Source: Desulfoscipio gibsoniae DSM 7213 (GTDB lineage: Bacteria; Bacillota; Desulfotomaculia; Desulfotomaculales; Desulfallaceae). Taken from it: 64,000 bases of DNA. This document shows, in pieces, positions 42,574 to 50,019 of this stretch. Each line of letters opens with the position of its first letter. Within the stretch, counting starts at the first letter, position 1. The stretch covers positions 1,272,501 to 1,336,500 of the forward strand of contig NC_021184.1 of the NCBI RefSeq assembly GCF_000233715.2. Direction: 5' to 3'. Under the pieces are notes generated by a model. The model saw nothing but the letters and a program-made list of their open reading frames with translations. It was not told where the DNA came from and made no database searches. A program made the position numbers and the translations under genes.

Positions 42574-42644
42574 GAAAAAATCTCCCGAAAGTTATTTAAT
42601 TTAACTTAAAGCTGTTATTATTACCAACATGGAGGAAAAAGGTA

Positions 42645-43307
42645 ATGATATTTAGAAATGTGGTTAGGCTTAAAGATTATGAAAGGGAAATGATCCGGCA
42701 GGTTGGCTTAACCAGGCAGTATGCTCGGGGAGAAAATATTTTTTGCACGGGTGACCCGGCGGACCGGGTTTGTTTAATTGAAAGCGGCTGGGTGAAAATT
42801 TTCAGGATAAACGGTGATGGCCGCTATGTTACGGTAGGCTCAATACGCAGACCGGGCGAGCTCATGGGACTGGCGGAATCATTACACGGTGTTGAGCGTA
42901 CCTGCAATGCGGGGGCGATTACTGATGTAAAATTGGTTACAGTTTACAGGGAAGCATTTATTGAATTACTTGAGTCTGAGACTACCATAGCTCTAAAAGT
43001 AGCTAAATTACTGGCCCTGCGTATGCGGGATGCCGAATCAGGAGTGCATGAAATGGTTACCCGCCATGTCTCCAGCCGGCTTGCTCTATTATTATTAAAA
43101 ATTGCCGAGGGTTGCGGGCAGCAGGTAGAAGATGGTGTTAGAATAGAGCCCCGGTTTACCCACGAGGACCTGGCCGCCATGATTGGTGCCACCAGGCAGA
43201 CGGTGACATCAATATTAAGTGCTATGCGGGAGCAGCGTTGCCTTGAAATCGATGACGGGATAATCAAGATAACTGACTGGCAGCAGCTGGAGAGGTATAT
43301 TTCTTAA
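42645..43307 (+). CDS. Crp/Fnr-family transcriptional regulator (paralogue 2)
   Basis: 220 residues. Barrel features ENIFCTGDPADRVCLIESGW and SIRRPGELMGLAESLHGVER closely follow paralogue 1. Recognition helix ATRQTVTSILSAMRE again has the R-Q pair. No Fe-S cysteine cluster. Its gene is followed by an array of TGTCR-N6-YGACA sites (43404-43470), the same 5-6-5 geometry as Crp sites (TGTGA-N6-TCACA), so one of these two proteins is the likely binder. Inference only. Confidence 0.87.
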   Translation: MIFRNVVRLKDYEREMIRQVGLTRQYARGENIFCTGDPADRVCLIESGWVKIFRINGDGRYVTVGSIRRPGELMGLAESLHGVERTCNAGAITDVKLVTVYREAFIELLESETTIALKVAKLLALRMRDAESGVHEMVTRHVSSRLALLLLKIAEGCGQQVEDGVRIEPRFTHEDLAAMIGATRQTVTSILSAMREQRCLEIDDGIIKITDWQQLERYIS

Positions 43308-43403
43308 TATTGGGGTTGCTAAGACTGACTATGCCTGGTCTTAAAGTATTAACAGGACTGCGTAGGTATTGGTTTGGCAAAAGAAGATGAATCTTTATGA
43401 TTG

Positions 43404-43470
43404 AAAGGTGTCATGTACATGACACCTTTTTTGTCGCTAAGACGACTTAAGTGTTGTCAAGCCGCCGACA
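43404..43470. promoter_or_regulatory. Tandem TGTCR-N6-YGACA array upstream of the TauE operon
   Basis: Three inverted-repeat sites at an exact 23-bp period: TGTCA-TGTACA-TGACA (43409), TGTCG-CTAAGA-CGACT (43432) and TGTCA-AGCCGC-CGACA (43455). The first sits in a perfect 26-bp palindrome (43404-43429) followed by T6, so it could also terminate the upstream gene. A decayed unit may follow at 43478. The same array, with five units, is at 53302. Confidence 0.72.
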
Positions 43471-43550
43471 TAAAACCCGCCAATTATTTGCTAACCTTAT
43501 TGTAAAGATTATTAAAGTTGATTGTTACTTTTTTGTCACAAGTAAACTTG

Positions 43551-43639
43551 CCGGGGCTTGGCCCCGGTGAGCATTTACTGCAAACTAAATCATTGTATAA
43601 GGAGGTGGTTTGCAAATAATAATAATAATAAGTTGCTAA
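43551..43639 (+). other. Leader of the TauE operon: hairpin and tiny frame
   Basis: CCGGGGC-TTG-GCCCCGG (43551-43567) is a 7-bp GC hairpin. Downstream, a near-perfect AAGGAGGTGG site precedes a TTG frame of nine codons (43610-43639) reading QIIIIISC after the start. The strong site without a real gene suggests a leader peptide or a decayed start; no function is claimed. Confidence 0.35.
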
Positions 43640-43670
43640 ACCGGATTTTAAGTAGAAAGCAGGTGATGAA

Positions 43671-44063
43671 GTGACTTTAAGAGATTTGTTGGATAAATGG
43701 TATCACCCAAAACGGGCCGAACAAGAGGAACTGCGCAATAGAATACGGGAATTGCAAGAACTCTCCAGGCTTGCCCTGGAGATAGAGAATCAACAAATCT
43801 ATAAAAATTTGCAATCCGAATCTAATGAATTGTTTATGAAATATTTAACTTATATATTCTTTGATGGATTGCGTTTTATCGTGCCTCATTTATTTTTACT
43901 GGCTGTGATTACTTCGAAAATAAAGTTCATTAATTTACCTGTTAATCTACCCGGACTGGGCAACGAGATTTCCATTGTGTTGGTATACCCAGTGGTGGCA
44001 ATTATGATTCATATGCTTTACAAAAGATTTAGAAACAAAAAAATGCAGTTATCCAATGCTTAA
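43671..44063 (+). CDS. Small membrane protein of unknown function, upstream of TauE
   Basis: 130 residues from a GTG. The N-terminal half is a charged coiled coil (RAEQEELRNRIRELQELSRL). The C-terminal half has two membrane helices (about 57-80 and 97-117) and a basic tail. No family recognised. It is 90 bp before the TauE gene and likely in the same transcript behind the 23-bp site array, so it may assist the exporter. Confidence 0.6.
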   Translation: MTLRDLLDKWYHPKRAEQEELRNRIRELQELSRLALEIENQQIYKNLQSESNELFMKYLTYIFFDGLRFIVPHLFLLAVITSKIKFINLPVNLPGLGNEISIVLVYPVVAIMIHMLYKRFRNKKMQLSNA

Positions 44064-44152
44064 TAGCGCAGATATGATGCAAAAAACATAAACAAATCGA
44101 TGGATAGCTGCCGCTGATTTCAGTCAACAAAAAAAATTGGGAGGTTCAAGGT

Positions 44153-45097
44153 ATGGAGTTTTCAGTAGCAGGTGTTTCCGTAAGTCCCATATTGCTAATT
44201 TTATGGTCTTTATTTGTAGGTTATGTTTTCTCCACAGTGGGCGCCGCCGGTGGTATCCTGGCCGGTGTTGGTCATATTAGTATTTTCGGTATTAAAGATG
44301 CCAATACTGTCAAGCCCATGAACCAGGTATTAACGCTGATTAGTCCTATAATCTCATCCCCACTATATTTCAAAGAGCGCCGTTTGGTGGTTCCGGCGGC
44401 CATTGCTTTGGGTCTGGGTGGTATCGTGGGTGCTATCGTTGGTTCTTATCTTTCCCATACTTTTTTGCCGGATATGAAAACTTATAAGCCTTTCTTTGGT
44501 ATCATCACCCTATTTATCGCAGTAAAAATATGGACGGAATTAATGCCTTCAGCCCAGGAAAAACAAAAGTCGGTGAAAAAGGCCAATAAAGCTTTTGAAG
44601 ATAAGGTTAAGGAACTTAAGGCCGAAGGTAGAATGAATGAACTTAAAGATATCGGCGTCAAGTTCAGTGAAATGGGTATCACCAATAACACCTTCTCCTT
44701 TGCGGGCGAAACCTTCAAGTACAATGCCCTGTCGCCGTTCATTGCCGGCGCTATCGTAGCTATTATATCGGCTGCCCTGGGCGTGGGTGGTGGCTTCCTG
44801 CTGGTTCCTTACCTGAGCAGTATACTAGGCTTTCCTATGTTTATCGTGGCCGGTACATCGACTCTTTCCATTCTGGTATCATCAGCAACAAGTATCGGCA
44901 ACTACATCCGCATGGGCAGCAGTCTTGACTTTGCCATGCTGGGTTTTGAGGTTATCGGTGTAATTATCGGTTCCTACCTTGGCCCCGTCCTCTCTAAGTA
45001 CATCAAAGGACAATACCTTAAAATATTCCTGGCCGTAATACTTACTTACATCGGCACAGGCTACATCCTGGCAGCTTTTGGTGTTAAAATTATCTAA
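44153..45097 (+). CDS. TauE/SafE-family anion (sulfite/organosulfonate) exporter
   Basis: 314 residues with eight or nine membrane helices in two repeats. The paired signatures are VGAAGGILAGVGHISIFGIK near the start and ALGVGGGFLLVPYLSSILGF near 205. A soluble charged loop (about 135-190) lies between the halves. The family moves sulfite, sulfonates or thiosulfate. In a sulfur-metabolising anaerobe this fits sulfite or sulfonate handling. GGGAGG site; ends at a good terminator. Confidence 0.88.
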   Translation: MEFSVAGVSVSPILLILWSLFVGYVFSTVGAAGGILAGVGHISIFGIKDANTVKPMNQVLTLISPIISSPLYFKERRLVVPAAIALGLGGIVGAIVGSYLSHTFLPDMKTYKPFFGIITLFIAVKIWTELMPSAQEKQKSVKKANKAFEDKVKELKAEGRMNELKDIGVKFSEMGITNNTFSFAGETFKYNALSPFIAGAIVAIISAALGVGGGFLLVPYLSSILGFPMFIVAGTSTLSILVSSATSIGNYIRMGSSLDFAMLGFEVIGVIIGSYLGPVLSKYIKGQYLKIFLAVILTYIGTGYILAAFGVKII

Positions 45098-45155
45098 TCT
45101 AATTTGAAAAGTTTTTTATTAATGCTATAACACTAATTAAACTACCAGAAGAATG

Positions 45156-45200
45156 CACCCGGCCCAAAACCGTTTCAGCGGATTTTGGCCGGGTGTTTTT
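45156..45200 (+). terminator. Terminator of the TauE operon
   Basis: CACCCGGCC with GGCCGGGTG and inner AAAACCG/CGG-TTTT pairing, then TTTTT. A REP-like copy follows immediately at 45204. Confidence 0.85.
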
Positions 45201-45203
45201 ATT

Positions 45204-45245
45204 GGAAGCAAGAGAACCGTCCCCGTGCTTCCCCCCCATGCTTCC
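45204..45245. repeat. REP-like repeat, copy 3 (one arm)
   Basis: 45204-45232 is one full 29-bp unit (GGAAGCAAGAGAACCGTCCC...GTGCTTCC). The second arm is reduced to CATGCTTCC. It lies between a terminator and the Usp gene. Confidence 0.8.
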
Positions 45246-45360
45246 ACTACCGGATTGCTTTAGTTTGAAAATACAGTGTAGCTGGTTTACAGACCTTGTT
45301 TATAGGAGTAAACTTTTAATAAGTTTTTACAAAACTGCGTTTCAATGGGGGTGAATCCGA

Positions 45361-45789
45361 TTGATTAATAAAGTACTGCTTGCAGTTGACGGGTCGGAAA
45401 ACGCGCTACGGGCGGCTCGATTTACTATTGGTTTGCTGAGGAGTATAGCCACAGCCCGGTGCACGATCATTACTATTGTTTCTTTCACCCGGGAAGAGGC
45501 CCGTTACTTGGGTGTTTCCGATATTGATTATAGTGCTGCATTGGAAACCAGGGTGCAGGGATTGCTGAAGGATACCAGAGAGTTATTCAGCCGTGAAGGT
45601 ATGGTTATGGAGGAGGTCGTGCTACAGGGTGATGTGGCCCGGAATATTGTTCACTACGCAAGAGATCATGCTTTTGATATTATTGTTGTAGGCACTCGCG
45701 GGCTGAGTAATACCAAAGGCATGCTGTTGGGCAGCGTTAGTTACAAAGTGATCCAGATGGCACACTGTCCGGTGATCACAGTTAAATAG
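45361..45789 (+). CDS. Universal stress protein (UspA family)
   Basis: 142 residues from a TTG with GGGGGTG upstream. It opens LLAVDGSENALRAARFTIGL and carries the ATP-binding signature IIVVGTRGLSNTKGMLLGSV with the G-2X-G-9X-G(S) spacing. Cytoplasmic ATP-binding dimer induced under stress; the partner is unknown. Single gene before the fluoride channel pair. Confidence 0.92.
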   Translation: MINKVLLAVDGSENALRAARFTIGLLRSIATARCTIITIVSFTREEARYLGVSDIDYSAALETRVQGLLKDTRELFSREGMVMEEVVLQGDVARNIVHYARDHAFDIIVVGTRGLSNTKGMLLGSVSYKVIQMAHCPVITVK

Positions 45790-45931
45790 ACTAAAGTTTT
45801 AGAATGGCATTTCACACTATCAAGCAGCGTTGCTGGGGTTTTCCTGTTATTTCACTGTTGGTTATCAGGCAACTTTGCTTGAATTTGTATTACGGTGAAA
45901 CCAACCGTATTAGTGGCAAGGTGATATTAAA

Positions 45932-46354
45932 ATGCGATTGTTTATGGTAGGTCTGGGTGGGTTCTTGGGTGCTCTGGCGCGTTACGGTATTAGTATGGTG
46001 TTGAATGACCGGGGGCTAATACCCTGGGGCACGCTAGTCGCCAATATGTTGGGCTGTTTTATGCTTGCTCTATTTTTAACACTGGTTTTGCAAAAATATA
46101 GCGGCCAATCATACTTGGTGTTGGCTGTTTCTACTGGTTTTATTGGCTCATTGACCACTTTTTCCACCCTCAGTGTAGAGGGTGTGGCGCTTTTCCAATC
46201 TTCCACCCCATTGGCATTTATCTATATGGGCTCCACCCTGGCGGGCGGCTACACGTTTGTAAGGACCGGCTATGCTGCCGGCCAATATATTATAGCCACC
46301 GGTGTTTTTAAAAAATGGGCCGGGCTAACAGTAGGGGGGAAGGTAAATGATTGA
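45932..46354 (+). CDS. crcB1: Fluoride channel subunit Fluc/CrcB (first of pair)
   Basis: 140 residues with four membrane helices. FLGALARYGISMVLND and STGFIGSLTTFSTLSVEGVA carry the conserved Asn/Thr/Phe fluoride path and the central Na+ site. It overlaps a second crcB by eight bases, so the two make a heterodimeric antiparallel channel. No fluoride riboswitch was found upstream. Confidence 0.93.
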   Translation: MRLFMVGLGGFLGALARYGISMVLNDRGLIPWGTLVANMLGCFMLALFLTLVLQKYSGQSYLVLAVSTGFIGSLTTFSTLSVEGVALFQSSTPLAFIYMGSTLAGGYTFVRTGYAAGQYIIATGVFKKWAGLTVGGKVND

Positions 46355-46715
46355 TGCGGCGGCAGTAGGAGTTGGTGGATTTTTGGGCGCCGTGGGGCGG
46401 TATTTAGTGGTTAGAATAATATCCAAAATCTGGAAAAAAGATTTTCCCCTGGCTACTTTTATAGTGAATATGCTGGGCAGCTTTGCTTTGGGCTTACTGG
46501 TGGCCCACCCCTATTTTGCCTATCAGCTTATGGACGGTAGCGCTCGGGTGGCTATTGGCGTGGGGTTTATGGGCTCGTTTACAACCTATTCTACTTTTAT
46601 GTATGAAAGCTTTATGCTGGGCAGACGGGGGAAGGTAAGACTAGGTATTGGTTATGTGTTAGCAAGTATAGCGATTGGTTTGTTGTTAGCCTGGTCTTCT
46701 GTTTATTGTTTCTAA
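46347..46715 (+). CDS. crcB2: Fluoride channel subunit Fluc/CrcB (second of pair)
   Basis: 122 residues, four helices. GVGGFLGAVGRYLVVRI and GVGFMGSFTTYSTFMYESFM match the family. Translationally coupled to the first subunit. Such opposed pairs are the usual heterodimeric form in Firmicutes. Confidence 0.93.
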   Translation: MIDAAAVGVGGFLGAVGRYLVVRIISKIWKKDFPLATFIVNMLGSFALGLLVAHPYFAYQLMDGSARVAIGVGFMGSFTTYSTFMYESFMLGRRGKVRLGIGYVLASIAIGLLLAWSSVYCF

Positions 46716-46858
46716 TGTGGGGATAAGGGTTCAATGATTCTTTGCCGGGGATGTCAATCTTTATCATAAAGGCCGTCCTTTTCGAAAATACTATCTCAAA
46801 TAATATTAACATTCGTACATGTTGAAAACAATGTATTAATTGAAAGAAGGCTTGTCAA

Positions 46859-47440
46859 GTGGTAAGCGATATGCAAAGGGAAGAAAGCGGATCATGGGTC
46901 AATAAAAATGCATTGGATAGGGTTCTGGCCGAGGGCATTCATGGCACTCCGGAGATTAAGCATGATGAAAAGATACATTATCTAGGTGAGTTCAGGGAGC
47001 GGGTTATTCGGATGCTTACCAAAGAGCAAGTTGAGGAAACGGCTGTCTATCCGGAAATTTTGCAGTCTTTAAAAGACCAGCGGGCTGCTAAAGTGATTAT
47101 CAGCGGTGATATCAATTATTCCTCGTCGGAAAAATATAGACGCCTGGCCGTCAAAATGGGCAAAACTTGTACGGTCGTTCACGACCCTGCACTGGTAGGT
47201 AACGTCGGGCTGGTGGTAGTTGGTAACAATGCCGTAGATGTTGCAGTCATTGAGGTGCCGGACAGAAAAACAAGGCTTGCCCAACTGGGAGTACCGGCAT
47301 CTTTAGCAGATGCTGCGGGAAAAAAGGTGTGTGAAAAGTGTTATCAAAAGATCACCGAGGCTGACCCTGAAGAGGTTATAAATTATCGCAAGCTTACCCT
47401 GGCAGATCGTTTTTGGGGCGAGTATTGCGCAGCTTGCTAG
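46859..47440 (+). CDS. YueI-family (DUF1694) protein
   Basis: 193 residues from a GTG with GAAGG upstream. It reads LDRVLAEGIHGTPEIKHDEK then IHYLGEFRERVIRMLTKEQV, the DUF1694 core, with a Rossmann-like central part (AKVIISGDINYSSSEKYRRL). The C-terminal extension has CEKCYQ and CAAC, possibly a metal site. Function unknown. Confidence 0.75.
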   Translation: MVSDMQREESGSWVNKNALDRVLAEGIHGTPEIKHDEKIHYLGEFRERVIRMLTKEQVEETAVYPEILQSLKDQRAAKVIISGDINYSSSEKYRRLAVKMGKTCTVVHDPALVGNVGLVVVGNNAVDVAVIEVPDRKTRLAQLGVPASLADAAGKKVCEKCYQKITEADPEEVINYRKLTLADRFWGEYCAAC

Positions 47441-47451
47441 GGAAAAGTGGG

Positions 47452-47514
47452 GGAAGCACGGGGACGGTTCTCTTGCTTCCTAAAAGGAAGTAGGAGAACC
47501 GTCCCCGTGCTTCC
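47452..47514. repeat. REP-like inverted repeat, copy 4
   Basis: Two near-perfect 29-bp arms (47452-47480 and 47486-47514) around TAAAA. The second arm codes for the last residues (ARKHGDGSPTSF) and the loop provides the stop of the activase gene on the minus strand. Confidence 0.88.
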
Positions 47515-48307
47515 TAGCGGCTAGGGCTGCGCCTAGTGCTCCCACCAGTTGAGGTTGGGGGGGGACCAGCACATCTATGCCTAGTTTTTCTGCCAGCAGT
47601 GTTACAATGCAGTGGTTGTTGGCCACTCCGCCCGTAAACACCAGCGGGGAGGTAAAGCCGATTCTTTGCACCATGCCTGCAGTTCTTTCCACCACCGAGG
47701 CGTGTAGGGCCAGAGCGATGTCTGCTCTGGGAGCTCCCCGGTGCATCAGTGATACAGCCTCAGATTCGGCAAACACGGTGCACATATTACTGATTTTGAT
47801 ACCACCGCTGCCTTCCAATGCGGACTCGCCAAACTCAGCAACCCCGGTATAACCCAGGGCTGCTGCCATGACCTCTAGAAATTTGCCAGTACCAGCTGAA
47901 CACCGGTCATTCATTTGAAAGTCGATTACCGTTCCGCCTTCATCCAGCAATATAACCTTGGTATCCTGACCGCCGATGTCCAGCACAGTACGTACGTCGG
48001 GAAAAATATGCGTTGCTCCCGTAGCGTGGGCTTTAATTTCGGTGACCACCTGATCGGCAAAGTCGGAACGGGCGGCATGTCTACCGTAGCCCGTGGCGAC
48101 TACCCGGTCATAATCGCCCACTAGCAGCTCTTTGGCTGTGCCAAGTGGTTCAAAGCCGGTATCCTCAATTTTGGACAAAGTTATCTGTCCGTCTGACACC
48201 ACTACAAAACCAATGGTTCGAGATCCGATATCTATTCCAGCGTACAATTTTTTACCGCCTTCCATATTTAATTCAAAAATCTTATCATTATTAATCATGA
48301 AAAACAT
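47480..48307 (-). CDS. ATP-dependent activase of a double-cubane/2-hydroxyacyl-CoA dehydratase protein
   Basis: 275 residues, ASKHA/BcrAD-BadFG fold. YAGIDIGSRTIGFVVVSDGQ is the first phosphate loop, VLDIGGQDTKVILLD the second, and FTGGVANNHCIVTLLAEKLG the third. The Cys of RCSAGTGKF and of SNMCTVFAESEA bridge a [4Fe-4S] cluster between two subunits. It passes a low-potential electron to its partner with ATP hydrolysis. The partner gene is immediately upstream (14 bp). The final ~10 residues come from a REP-like repeat. Confidence 0.92.
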   Translation of the reverse strand: MFFMINNDKIFELNMEGGKKLYAGIDIGSRTIGFVVVSDGQITLSKIEDTGFEPLGTAKELLVGDYDRVVATGYGRHAARSDFADQVVTEIKAHATGATHIFPDVRTVLDIGGQDTKVILLDEGGTVIDFQMNDRCSAGTGKFLEVMAAALGYTGVAEFGESALEGSGGIKISNMCTVFAESEAVSLMHRGAPRADIALALHASVVERTAGMVQRIGFTSPLVFTGGVANNHCIVTLLAEKLGIDVLVPPQPQLVGALGAALAARKHGDGSPTSF

Positions 48308-48321
48308 TTTTAAGCGGACTC

Positions 48322-49593
48322 TTAGCTGATCATTTCGATAAACGCTTCTATTCTGGTTTTTAGCTGGCCGGTATCTTCTTGATCATAGCCTGTTTCAATT
48401 TTTAACAGAGGTATTTTATGTTGTTTAAGCACATTTTCCACTCGGTTAGCCTCCACGGTATAGGGATCGCAAAAAGATAGTGCACAATGGATAACTCCAT
48501 CGGCCTGATAATCTTCCACCAGCTGGAGCAACCTTTCTATGCGCCCGGTGTTGGGCGTGAATACAGCACAGTTGACACCCAGGCACCTCCCCGCAATATT
48601 TTCCAGCAAGCCATCCATTGTTTGCACATCCTCGGCTACTTCATTTTCAAAATAGCGCAGCCCGGTGCACAGTTCCTCCGCCACTATTACCGCTCCGCTG
48701 GTTTCAATGATATGAGGCACCTTCCAGTTGGGGATAGCCATTGGTGTGCCGGTAACAATAACCCGGGGTGTTCTACTGGGAAAAACCCCTTTGCTTGCTT
48801 GCACTTTTTTCTCCAACTCATTGCACAATTCGTTGACTTTGGCAGTAAACCTGGTTACATCGTCATACATGGCTATTTGCTCAATAAGCAGGCTATCCTT
48901 ACCGCTGATGGGTGCAGGGTCTTGCTTACGCAATTCGGCCAGACGCTGCAGTGCCTGCCTCTTGCCGTTAACTTCTTTTATGGCTTTAGCCAGGTCATTT
49001 GCTGTTATATTGTGGCCGGTAGCTTTTTCCACCATGTGCGCGAAGTCTTTCACTTCCTCCAGCCACAGTTCGCGATCCCGGCTTTTTTTCATGTGTGGTG
49101 TTTCCATAACGTGTACCGGAATATAGTCATTTAGTATTTCAAAAGCTTTCTTTTTGCCATCGCAGGTAGTTTCTCCCACCACCATGTCGCAGGACTCAAA
49201 ATAAGGGCACACTTTACCTAATTTAAAGCCCATGAATGATTTAATCAGCGGGCAGATATTGCGCGGCAGAACTTTTTCCGCTTCGGCCGTACCTATATCT
49301 ATGCCCGAACAAAGACCAATGCAAATACCGCCGGCGGCCCGCACGATCTCCTCGGGTACAAACACACAAAAGGCACCGATAACCTTGCCACCGGCTTTTT
49401 TATGCTCTTGTAGCTCCTGTATTCTTAAACCGTGTATTTCATTTACCACAAAATCAAAGTATTCCATGCCCTGCGGCCGGTTGGGCTGCATTAGGTAAAC
49501 ATCGTGATAGGTGGGCGGCAGCACTTGCATCAGCTGGTCATGGACCGTCATATTAAGTCCTAGTGAGCGCCACATTTCATTATAATTACTCAT
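48322..49593 (-). CDS. Double-cubane-cluster-type protein (2-hydroxyacyl-CoA dehydratase D family)
   Basis: 423 residues, one chain of the HgdB/FldC fold. Cysteines likely to bind iron-sulphur are in ICIGLCSGIDIG, RNICPLIKSFMGFK, KVCPYFESCDMVVGETTCDG and ALSFCDPY. Having one dehydratase-like chain plus an activase, and no second subunit or CoA-transferase, matches DCCP/DCCP-R pairs that hold a double-cubane [8Fe-9S] cluster and reduce small molecules such as acetylene. A classical dehydratase is less likely. The physiological substrate is unknown. Confidence 0.85.
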   Translation of the reverse strand: MSNYNEMWRSLGLNMTVHDQLMQVLPPTYHDVYLMQPNRPQGMEYFDFVVNEIHGLRIQELQEHKKAGGKVIGAFCVFVPEEIVRAAGGICIGLCSGIDIGTAEAEKVLPRNICPLIKSFMGFKLGKVCPYFESCDMVVGETTCDGKKKAFEILNDYIPVHVMETPHMKKSRDRELWLEEVKDFAHMVEKATGHNITANDLAKAIKEVNGKRQALQRLAELRKQDPAPISGKDSLLIEQIAMYDDVTRFTAKVNELCNELEKKVQASKGVFPSRTPRVIVTGTPMAIPNWKVPHIIETSGAVIVAEELCTGLRYFENEVAEDVQTMDGLLENIAGRCLGVNCAVFTPNTGRIERLLQLVEDYQADGVIHCALSFCDPYTVEANRVENVLKQHKIPLLKIETGYDQEDTGQLKTRIEAFIEMIS

Positions 49594-49757
49594 TTAATTA
49601 AATCGTCCTTTCCTAAAATCGTACTATAATAACTCAATTAGCAGTGCACTTAAATAATTATAAATAAGGAAACTGTGTTGCTCAAATAAAATATTTTTAT
49701 AAAACGCCGTTGAACTATAAACAAATTTACTAAAAACAACGATGTGGATGCAGGGGA

Positions 49758-49800
49758 GGAAATACGGAGACGGTTCTCTTGCTTCCTTTGCTTCCCCTGC
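49758..49800. repeat. REP-like repeat, copy 5 (diverged)
   Basis: 49758-49786 keeps GACGGTTCTCTTGCTTCC but has changes in the first ten bases; the second arm is missing. It lies between the double-cubane gene and the tRNA-Cys. The rest of the 300-bp gap (49594-49897) is AT-rich with no gene seen. Confidence 0.7.
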
Positions 49801-49897
49801 TTCGATAAAGACTTCTTTTGGTGGCTTATTTATCCATAAATAAGTTAAATAATAAGTATAAAGGTATATTATCTCAAAATGCCGAATAAACATAATC

Positions 49898-49994
49898 GGG
49901 GAGAATGGATTTGGTGGTCCCCGCGGGCTGCAAACCCGTCGGCCTGCCTGAGTACCAGGTGGGAGTCCGGTTCGATTCCGACTTCTCCCCTCCA
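49898..49994 (+). tRNA. Minor tRNA-Cys(GCA) with tRNA-Sec-like architecture
   Basis: 97 nt with CCA encoded. The acceptor stem has 8 bp (GGGGAGAA/TTCTCCCC), the anticodon arm is GCGGG-CTGCAAA-CCCGT (anticodon GCA at 49930-49932), and the long variable arm is an 8-bp stem (CCTGCCTG/CAGGTGGG). The T-arm GTC(C)GG-TTCGATT-CCGAC pairs only if one C is bulged. The discriminator is U73. GCA plus U73 are the identity of Cys tRNA, while the 8-bp acceptor and long arm copy tRNA-Sec. It stands 25 bp before yedE and is probably co-transcribed. Confidence 0.82.
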
Positions 49995-50019
49995 AATCAT
50001 TTAAAGGAGGAGGTATCTT

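Noticed and set aside
43404-43432. 26-bp palindrome purely as a terminator
   Set aside because: It does have a T-run, but the same half-sites recur at 23-bp steps and at 53302 without T-runs, so a binding site explains it better; both roles may coexist.
45790-45931. Fluoride riboswitch before the crcB pair
   Set aside because: The expected aptamer landmarks were not found in the 140 bp upstream.
49898-49994. Calling the tRNA a selenocysteine tRNA (selC)
   Set aside because: The anticodon is GCA, not UCA, and base 73 is U, not G, so Ser charging and UGA decoding are not supported despite the tRNA-Sec-like shape.
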